13,696 bases of DNA from Bondarzewia mesenterica (Eukaryota; Basidiomycota; Agaricomycetes; Russulales; Bondarzewiaceae), in the NCBI GenBank assembly GCA_004802705.1, contig SGPL01000731.1, positions 1 through 13,696 on the forward strand, given 5' to 3'. Numbering within the stretch: the first letter of the stretch is position 1; every line of letters starts with the position of its first letter. This document shows, piece after piece, positions 6,342-13,696 of this stretch. The translations under genes and the position numbers were made by a program. Under the pieces are notes generated by a model. That model saw only the letters and a list, made by a program, of their open reading frames with translations, was not told the DNA's origin and did no database searches.

Positions 6342-9300
6342 TTAGATTGCATTATACCCAGTAGCGGCGACGTTGTGCATATGAATCCACGCATCAAATG
6401 CCAGCTGACTTGCTGCATGCAAAGTATTGCCTAGCAAAACTTCTTCCAACTCCTGGGTGAACGTAACATCGACCGACTAGCTGCATGTGTGAATATGAAA
6501 TGGGGGCCGATCCTAGAGAAGCATCGATCAGAAAAATAAACGCAGCATCTGCAGCAGAAAGAGCCAATAGACAACTTACTACTAATCCATCATCAACTCC
6601 ATGACACAGGACCTGGTTGACCATATCATGGACGTTAATAGCGTAAGAGCACTGAAAATAGTGTCTGCAGCTCGCACATACCATGATGCACCAATTGTTA
6701 TCAGGTGGCAGACGATCTAAACTTGTTATTGCCCGTAAGAATAAGCGGGAATGGAGGAGCTTGTCCGCGATGTCCCTCTCAAAATCCTCCATAGTAATGA
6801 GACTGCCTGAGAGGACATCCTTGTATCGAGGGTGACTCACACCCTCAATATACTTATAGAAGCGATGCTTGAACAACGCCATAAATTCCGCCGTAGTTCC
6901 ATCATCAGCCTGACGACTGACCGCAAATGTCACACGATCCAATACGTCTGTGACCTCTTTGATGCCTCTATCATACAGGGCCAGAACAATGGCAAACCCG
7001 TGATTGGGCAGACGTGGAAATGCAATATTGATCGTGTAATAAAAAAGCAGTCAGAAATTGTACAAGCAGAGACAACTGAGCGCACTTGTGCAAATGTGAC
7101 CGCATCGCGCGTGGACAGATTAAGATCAAAACCTTCTTGGAGGGCGGCAAACACAGGAAGCGTCCATGGGCAGTGGTTGCTGAACACAAACTTAGCGACA
7201 AAAAGCTGTGTCCATTGATCATGAGCTGCAGCGCTGCGATCAGTGTTGATGAGTGAGGGCTAAAAATATAGTTTGCGATGAGATTGAGTCTACAAATGAG
7301 TCAAGAGATTATACCTGTTCTACCACATTGCCCACATCATTGATCAACCATTGACGTAACGGATGAGAGGGATCATTGAGCAGAGTGTCAGTGTAGCCAA
7401 ATTTGAGCCAAGGAGCCAACGCGCCAGTAGCCAAGTCAGGATCAAGTGCGTGCATAATATGAGGCTGCAGAGCCAGCCCGCGTGGGCCCAGTAGGAGAAG
7501 CAATATCAAAAAAGGAGAAACAGGAAGGGGAGCCCCAAACTTCATCATAAACAGCATCAGTAGAGTGCTAAAGGCCCGGAAGTGTGCAAGCCTGGATGGA
7601 GAAGTGACGCCTGTGAAGATGGGCACTAAAAAGGCACCAGAGTGCCGCCAGAATAAGAACATGCTTGGCAGGACTGTCGTTATAGCTTCTTCAAAGACAG
7701 AGTGCTCCACGCCTCGACCAGACGCAGCTGTTGTAGTGCCAAAGGCACCGCTGATAATAAAAACAATCAATATAGTTTGAACACCAGATTTAAAAAGAGG
7801 GACATACACAGAGAACATGCGAGTTTCGTAGAGGAAGGAGCGCAGCATGATATTATCGACATTACATGCGTGAATGCTAGTAGGAAGCTTGAATGTGCCA
7901 CATTCTGTGGAAGAGGTATGCAGGTACACAAGGAGACTGACCATACACCGAGCGACATCTAGCACTGTATCGCCCGCAATGAGAAGAATTGCACCATCGG
8001 AGACTGCATCATATCGGTCATCGACAGACATCTCAACATCGAACATCCAACTTTCAACCTGATCCTGAGTAGCTATATCTTTACCCTCGACGAGTGGGAT
8101 GGAGAGGTGAGGTGAGACGATATCAGCTTGAGGCTGAGATGAAGAAAAGACTACGTCTTGAACCGGCAGTCTAAGGGATGGACCAGCCACAGAAAATAAA
8201 GGGGGCAAGGCAGCCGTTGAAGGTGGCCGTAACCACGGCAGAAGGGGGTGACTATCGAATGCATTCATGGCCTCTGCCTGCTGAGAATGTAGTCAAAATG
8301 AGTCAGTAATACCGCCTGTACCTGACTGTGATAGTATTTTACCTCTATTTGACCTTGACGAGGGCGTGACATTGGCCATGGATTGAGATCAATCTGGCTC
8401 GACGTGATATATATACAGAGATATCAGCATGCATATATGAAGAAAAGCATGAGAGGCATACATACCAAGTCGCTAAAGGACCGTAGATGAACACTGCGTT
8501 GGGGAATGACTGATTGAACTGCTAGAGCCAGTGGGATGGGGGCCGCCATGCCCCGCTAGCAGATTTTGCATCAATGAAAGCTGATTTTATTACGAGCACT
8601 TGTGATACATACCAGGATGCCACTCGAATGTGGGTGCACACTGTCAGTTGTGGCAGTAGTTTGTAGGTGAGTGGGCAGATTAACAGGAGGGCTGGCATCA
8701 TGCAAAGATTGTGCTGCTGAAGTATTAGAGGATGACTGCACAAGAACATGCATTAGAGGATGACACAGTGAGCATGATGCGGAGGCGCACCGGCAGAAGC
8801 CCAAGCCCTTCAGATTGTCCAGTTGGACAAGCGCCTTCAATACAAGCATCGGAGTATTGAGAGAGTCCTCCATCAGGATGCCATGGCAATATTGATAAGA
8901 TACGATGTCCATAACATGGATGACTGAGGTGTTGCTCAGCTAATGAAATAGCAGCTGCATCGATGCCGAGGCCACTGATGGGGCCCAAGATGTCTGCGAA
9001 GCGAGGAACTAGAAAGGAGGCACAGTGGTAGGATGCTATAAAGGAAGGTGACAAAAGGACGTACCTAACCACAAGCACAACTGCATGCCAACAGGTGAGG
9101 TCACGCTAACTTTCTTGAACATCTTCTTGAGTGCCACCATAGTGAACTCTGCTTCGGTGAGAGATGATGCCGGCTTGAAACTATACTTGCCAGTTTTGCT
9201 CTTGCACCCAGGTCTTAGAACCAACCAGGGGAGAGTGTCGTATGATATCTCTGATGCATTGGCAGGTGACCAGGGAGCACCAGGCAGGCGCACACTAATG

Positions 9301-10350
9301 CAAACGAGGTGCTTATGGACCTCCATATTGATAGCTCGCTAAAGATAATTAGCGTGGTTGGAACTCTCCTGAGCAAATACTATAGAGAAGTGTAAACCGG
9401 CGATCCCAAAGCGAGTATACCATTGATTCATTTCGTCATGCTTTAGTCGTAGCTCACCCTGGGGTATCTAAATGAATCAGAGTGTGGATCATCGTTGATT
9501 GATTGAGAAGAGCATAATGAGAACTTATGGTGTGAGGATACAACAATATGCGTATATTGGCAAAAGGATTCGACGTAGGTATACCTCCATGCGGTCCGGC
9601 GGGCTATGCTGTTCCCTGGAACATGTTGTGGTAAGGCAAAGGGCGCGATGCGAGGGTGTAATGAATTAGCAGAGCTAGAGCCAGTAGCAGTGAGATGCCC
9701 AGGGCCTACGATAGTTGGCAGTGACTGAATCAAGATAGGAGGGACTTGCACAGTCGGGCTCAATGGCATGACTAAACTAGCCAGTTCCAAAGGAGAATGG
9801 ACAGGAGTCCTATAATAAAGTAAAACAGTTAGATAAATACACAAGCGACTGTGTCAAATGAGCAGTGTTCAGGTCACCTAGATTTCCATGGATCGTGTTG
9901 CATCCATAGCTTGCCGCAAAGCACACTGTTTGAAAGTGCCAGGGTACCATCAACTGAATAAGGCATTGGTGAGCAACACGATAGAATGCGACCGACAAAG
10001 GTACGTACCCAATGAAAGCCACCGCAGTTAGTGTCAGCGCTCCCTGCTTTGATCATCATTTTATCAGGATGAGCAGAATCAAAGTCGAGGCTAATTGTGT
10101 GCCACCACCAAGCATGACCACAGCCCCCGCAAGGTTCTTCAGCGCGGTGTGGGTGCTAACCAAGGCATAATGAAGAGAATGCTTATAAATTAAAAGAGAA
10201 ATATAGAGTGAAATAATGGAAGAGACTCACCACACGATAAGGGGGAACATCTGGGAGAGGCTCAATCTCTAGCACAGCAAACTGAGTGCAGCTACAGGGT
10301 CCAGTGCAGTGAAAGCGAGGATATAAACTGGCGACGGTGGAAGAGGCCAT
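6342..10350 (-). CDS. HECT-like ubiquitin ligase family protein, 14 exons, possibly inactivated
   Basis: Minus-strand exons are 10231-10350, 10005-10155, 9878-9953, 9542-9809, 9065-9467, 8791-9008, 8613-8735, 8466-8555, 8343-8393, 7315-8280, 7086-7259, 6682-7032, 6580-6612 and 6342-6512. Introns are 51-75 nt, and all junctions keep phase over 3,195 nt (1,065 codons). Residues 15-59 form a Cys/His cluster (CTGPCSC, then CGGCGHAWWWH) that probably binds zinc. Residues around 206-232 (GELRLKHDEMNQWYTRF) open a conserved middle region. The C-terminal half has the layout of agaricomycete HECT-like proteins: SGAFLVPIFTG, VSPFLI, ALQEGFDLNL, LFLRAITSLDRLPPDNNW, then HIHTC with the HTC characteristic of the HECT catalytic cysteine (residue about 1018, TGC at 6485-6483). 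The protein ends AFDAWIH...YNAI-stop. Such enzymes form a ubiquitin thioester before transfer to a substrate. Oddities are in-frame TAG codons at 9341-9339 and 6479-6477 and a 53-nt intron (7033-7085) ending CG instead of AG. It could be a pseudogene or use alternative splicing. The exon 4 donor (9541 or 9584) and the exon 2 donor are less certain. Confidence 0.7.
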
Positions 10351-10884
10351 GAAGTGCACAATGAAAGTGAGAGAGCGAGCGATGGATGAAAAAGGGCGAT
10401 AACTTAGGCCATCGGACAAAAGGAGGGAACAGTCGCATAATAATTATGAGTAGCTATGAACCACAGTATGGGTGCAGAATAGTGTGCGGATAAAATGAGA
10501 TGCCTAAAAATAAATTTAAATATCGTGTTAAGAATGAAGCGATGGAGTGAGCATCGTGAACTGAGGAGACCGGTTCGGATTGGAATTGACTAATCAGATG
10601 AGGGGCTCTATTGTAATGTAGTCGACAAGACCATATTGCTATGCATTACAATGTAGTCAGCAAGACCACATTGCTGTGGGTGGACAGCAGCGCAGTCGGC
10701 AAGACCGTGAATTGCAGCTGATAGCACCAGCCTAGAGGCACATGAGGGGGAATATCAGTCACTAGTGGTGCAGTCGAATTGCAGCTGAGTGCTGAAGCAC
10801 TGATGAGTCAGACACATGGGGGAGGAGAATCTTAAAAGGTGAGATTGAGTTGGAATGATAAGATCACAAAAGCTGACAAGACGA
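10351..10884. other. Intergenic region upstream of the HECT-like gene
   Basis: This stretch should hold the promoter of the minus-strand gene, but I see no clear TATA box. An in-frame upstream ATG at 10419 would add 23 residues. I prefer the ATG at 10350, because MASSTVASLYPRFHC leads directly into the Cys cluster. An AT-rich tract lies at about 10506-10525. The rest is explained only by the short repeats listed at 10615-10715. Confidence 0.4.
10615..10715 (+). repeat. Three diverged copies of an AGTCnnCAAGACC unit
   Basis: Copies are at 10615-10640, 10650-10675 and about 10693-10715. The first two share AATGTAGTC, then CAAGACCAYATTGCT, at a 35-bp period. The third keeps CAGTCGGCAAGACC and ends in ATTGC. 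A second repeated word, GAATTGCAGCTGA, occurs at 10709-10721 and 10776-10788. This looks like a degenerate local satellite, or possibly binding-site repeats upstream of the minus-strand gene. Confidence 0.7.
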
Positions 10885-11160
10885 TCGAGAATTGTTGGCC
10901 GGGTCGGGGAAAGTCGAGGCGGTTATGTTGGCAATTGCTAGAAATCGAGATACATTTGATTATGTTTGAATTGTTGACAAATGTTTGGAGTTGCCGACGA
11001 TTGCGAACAATGGTGAGTTCCCGACAATTGGTAGCAATAGCTATAAATAGCTGATAAAGGTTGAATTGCCAAATGGGGCACAATTGCCGATAATTATGGG
11101 CAAATGTGGACTTATTGCCCCAATGGAGGACAATTGATCAATATTGTGGAAAGTGCAGAT
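10885..11160. repeat. AATTG/ATTGCC-rich degenerate array
   Basis: The palindrome CAATTG occurs at 10932-10937, 11025-11030, 11081-11086 and 11131-11136, and GAATTG or ATTGCC words recur between them. Four CAATTG sites in about 200 bp is far above chance. A TATA-like CTATAAATAG lies within (11041-11050), inside short inverted arms AGCTAT/ATAGCT. Function is unknown: it may be a decayed satellite or regulatory repeats. No gene is supported. Confidence 0.55.
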
Positions 11161-11390
11161 TTGTTGTACATTTTTGTCCAAAGAAACCCTTCATACTGAT
11201 CTCTATCTAGGTAACTTGTAGGATGAATTATATAATCCATGCATTCGAAGTCCGATCTCAGCGTCACGGTGATCACGTCGCAAGGGCCACTTGCATACTT
11301 ATCAGTACTTGCAAGTACGAAAGGGCGCTGATACTATATTCTTATTCCTGAAAGGGAGGCATCATCAGACAGCTGGCCAGGCGCCTTTTC
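11161..11390. other. Intergenic region with a 14-bp palindrome
   Basis: No gene is seen. A perfect 14-bp palindrome, GTACTTGCAAGTAC, lies at 11305-11318, with a related half-site CACTTGCATACT just upstream (11289-11300). It is about 75 bp upstream of the TATA-like box and could be a dimeric transcription-factor site. Confidence 0.45.
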
Positions 11391-11400
11391 CTATATATGT
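11391..11400 (+). promoter_or_regulatory. TATA-like box
   Basis: CTATATATGT follows a pyrimidine-rich stretch (CCTTTTC). It precedes, by about 100 bp, a strong GTAAGT splice donor in a leader-like region. The spacing fits a plus-strand transcript beginning near 11425. Confidence 0.4.
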
Positions 11401-11500
11401 AGCGTCGCACTAATCTGATTCTATCAGATCAGTGTGTATTCGCCTCCACCCACAGAGCAAAGGACCTTTGACACTTTCCGTGTGTTACATAGTACTATCT

Positions 11501-11650
11501 GTAAGTTATTTTTACCAAGTTGTTTCATACACTTCCGTCAGCTCTTACAATATGTCCGACATGGCATATCGATCTTTCGGGGAAAGTCTGGCTTGCGCTT
11601 TCAGGCTGTCCCCGTTTGGCGTTGGCGATCATCCGGCTTTGACAACTTGA
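11501..11650 (+). CDS. Possible short spliced-leader transcript with 32-codon ORF
   Basis: A candidate 41-nt intron runs from GTAAGT at 11501 to CAG at 11541. An ATG at 11552 follows and opens a 32-codon frame starting MSDMAYRSFGESLACAF and ending at TGA 11648-11650. No family was recognised. It lacks a CaaX end, so it is not a mating pheromone precursor. It could be a small protein, an upstream ORF in a long leader for the membrane-protein gene at 12279, or chance. Confidence 0.25.
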   Translation, partial: VSYFYQVVSYTSVSSYNMSDMAYRSFGESLACAFRLSPFGVGDHPALTT

Positions 11651-12278
11651 AGGCATGGGCTTCGGCAGTCCCTATGTAGTGGGCGTTTTCCCAGACCCCT
11701 AGTCGCTAAGTTATCACCCGTTCCTCTTCCTTTGTCCGCGCGTCTATCGCTAATTTCATTATAAGGAGGAGGTTTTTAAATTACGGCCTCCTATGTTCAA
11801 TTAGATGATTCAAGGTCAGGTCAAGGATCGTCAGCACTCAAGAGATTGTGGATCAAGTCCCCAATGTTGTGCTGTCAGCGACGCGTTCGGAACTGTACAG
11901 AGTAACAGATTGCGTTACTATTAGCCTCGTTGTACTTTGAGGTACGTACTGATTCCGCAAAAATCGTGCTGATCCGAACCCGGGAGCGACAATCAATACC
12001 TCCTGTGTGGAGCGTCCTGAAACTTGCCCAGGTATCATCAACATAGGCTTAAGTTGGTTTGTTGATTCAATGCTGTGAACATTCAATCGCCCCACACGCT
12101 GATCATCAGGCGGCGCTCAAATTCCACCGTGTCGTGCTAATACGACCATGTTCTGGTCCTTGCGCTCTCTTTTCACGTCGGATACATCTCCAGACTCTCT
12201 TCGCTGAAGGGAATTAGGGCGTATCGCAGTGGACGCCTGAAAGCACTGACTAAACAATTTCGTATCGTACTCACCGAC
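11651..12278. other. Leader/intergenic region before the membrane-protein gene
   Basis: No coding region is supported. Minus-strand open frames at 11853-12095 and 12173-12436 have no recognisable features, and the second overlaps the first exon of the plus-strand gene. A GGAGG/CCTCC inverted pair flanks an AT-rich spacer at about 11765-11791. The region probably contains promoter and 5' untranslated sequence of the downstream gene. Confidence 0.4.
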
Positions 12279-13696
12279 ATGCCCTGCCCTGCGCCTGTTG
12301 AGAACCCGTTCGTTGTCGATGTTTCATCCACCCTTGGCGCTGTGTTGTTTGGCTCCTTTCTCTCTGCTGCAGTATGGGGAGCATCGACGTTGCAAGCGTG
12401 AGTTTGTTTGGTTCGATTCTGTAGACGAGTGCTCACCCTAGTCTAGATTTATGTACTTCATGAAGTGTGCATGCTTCTTCCGCATTGGCTTTTCACAGTC
12501 GACTAATTACAGCCTTACATCCAAAGCTATGGGTCTGATCGGGCCTCTCTGAAAATTATGGTGAGTCGATTCTAAGATATTCGATCTGGGCCACGTCTGA
12601 GTTTCGGCGCAGGTCTCTGCCCTGTGGTGAGTAAATGGATGGAGTGGAGCACTCTTCTTCATTTTGAAGTTCTACTCTTCTGAAAGGGTCATCGACACTG
12701 CAAATGAGATTCTCGTGATAAAGTCAAGTGAATAGTACGGCCTTCCTCCAAATGCAATCAATTCACTGTGCATGTCCTTTACAGATTGGCGTTGCCTTAT
12801 ATTGGAATACGGGCGAATTAGTTGTCTCTCAGTGGAGCAGCCGTACGTGCCGATTTAATTGATGAACATGTATAATCAACTCACGCGCTGACACTGACAG
12901 GGAACTGATGGTCAGTAACAACGTTCTTCCCAAGTACTCGGTCTCACAATTTGTCTGTTGTAGCATCACACTTGGGTTGAGGTACGTCTGCTGCAAACAT
13001 TGGAACCATGTACATTTATTCCTTCATGCTCAATCACACGAACAGTCAATGCTCGTCTTCGGAGTCCAACTCTACTTCATCCGGCGGATTTACCTGTGTA
13101 AGTACTACCTTAAAAGACAGCTTCACTGTATGACATTCGTAATTTGTTGCAGTCAGCAAGAAGAAATGGATCTTCCTGGCTTTTTTGGTACATCTGTCTC
13201 TCTTCTGCACGAACTTCACCATGTTGATATCGTACGGACAGGTCCTTCTCTCTTCGTGGCAAATGGGTGCGTCTTCAACCAACAATATGTTTCAAGCTCT
13301 CTGTTTCCATGAAACTTCTAATTCCATATGCGCCTCAGCCGGAACGGTCGGTACGTATCCATGCTGCACAGAACCGCATACATAATCTTTGCTCAACCAT
13401 GCGACCCTAGTGTACCAGATCCTCGGGTGTGCCTTGATCGTGACCCTGTCGTGAACGAATTTAGCTCATCTTCTGCAAGATATGGACACCCTCTTGAAAC
13501 GCTCTCAACCCAGCGAGAAGTCGTACGTCATAGGTGTGTCATTATGCGCCACCTTCTCTAACTTGTGTACAGGGCGTCAACATGTCTCTTCGAGCTGCCG
13601 CAGTCGTCGTAGACTTCATCGTCACTATCAGCATGGTCTACCTTTGACTCGAAAGGATGCACCAAAAAATGGGAGGTAAGCTTGACGTCTACACCT
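12279..13696 (+). CDS. DUF6534-type multi-pass membrane protein, partial
   Basis: Phase-consistent exons are 12279-12397, 12527-12560, 12613-12626, 12687-12727, 12785-12842, 12901-12910, 12964-12981, 13046-13097 and 13153-13241, which join to 145 codons. All introns but the first (129 nt) are 52-64 nt. The protein starts MPCPAPVENPF and continues with a first membrane segment (LGAVLFGSFLSAAVWGASTL). Then come SDRASLKIM joined to VSALWVIDTANEILVIK (second), PELM joined to HHTWVE, then MLVFGVQLYFIRRIYLFSKK (fourth) and WIFLAFLVHLSLFCTNFTML (fifth). This order (TLQ, K..V..LW..DT, PEL..HHTW, VQ.YFI.RIY) is that of DUF6534 proteins, abundant in Agaricomycetes and of unknown function. Beyond 13241 the model is uncertain. 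A further hydrophobic segment, AAAVVVDFIVTISMVYL (about 13592-13642), fits the family but is out of phase and followed by TGA, after which TRKDAPKNG reads in another frame. The 3' end lies outside the window. Confidence 0.65.

Noticed and set aside
6652..6681. 30-nt mini-intron after exon 12 of the HECT-like gene
   Set aside because: The acceptor at 6613 gives a normal 69-nt intron and a better protein (VLCHGVDDGLV leading to the HTC motif).
6832..7218. 128-codon plus-strand frame
   Set aside because: It lies opposite well-supported minus-strand exons and is a shadow.
9036..9064. 29-nt intron at the exon 5/6 boundary of the HECT-like gene
   Set aside because: Using the acceptor at 9009 gives a 56-nt intron, keeps phase and yields VPRFADILGPI, which fits better.
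11552..11650. Mating pheromone precursor
   Set aside because: The ORF is short, but it has no C-terminal CaaX box.
1..13696. CRISPR array or prokaryotic defence system
   Set aside because: There are no regularly spaced identical repeats and no prokaryotic gene organisation; the introns show eukaryotic nuclear DNA.

Overview
The window looks like nuclear DNA of a filamentous basidiomycete (Agaricomycetes, plausibly Polyporales). The genes are broken by many GT-AG introns of about 50-75 nt with CTRAY-type branch sites. The recognisable protein families (a fungal HECT-like protein family, a cysteine-rich VWA-associated family, DUF6534-type membrane proteins) are expanded in Agaricomycetes. No bacterial-type operons, RNA genes or CRISPR arrays were seen. 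All families were recognised by eye; no search was run.

Layout. (1) 1-5100 is a repeat-rich, decayed stretch. It holds three copies of a short element with a 53-bp core and terminal inverted repeats (core 601-653, inverted relative to 2169-2221 and 4885-4936), a 96%-identical 161-bp direct repeat pair (1605-1765 and 3201-3361), and a 31-bp tandem duplication (2218-2279). It also holds a broken plus-strand relic of a cysteine-rich/VWA-type gene (about 3362-4800), bounded by repeats at both ends. (2) 5255-5864 is a small three-exon minus-strand gene of unknown function (157 aa). (3) 6342-10350 is a 14-exon minus-strand gene for a protein of about 1,064 codons. It has an N-terminal Cys/His cluster and a HECT-like C-terminal half ending in an HTC catalytic-type motif. 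Its reading frame is continuous across all exons except for two in-frame TAG codons and one intron lacking an AG acceptor, so it may be a recently inactivated gene or have unusual splicing. (4) 10351-12278 is intergenic, with degenerate repeats, a CAATTG cluster, a TATA-like box and a probable spliced leader with a 32-codon ORF. (5) 12279 to the window end is a plus-strand gene for a multi-pass membrane protein of the DUF6534 type. It is assembled from at least nine exons, including micro-exons of 10, 14 and 18 nt; its 3' part is uncertain and runs off the window.

Nothing suggests the three genes form a pathway. The clearest unusual biology is the splice-site, nonsense and micro-exon architecture of the two larger genes, and the repeat-bounded relic on the left.
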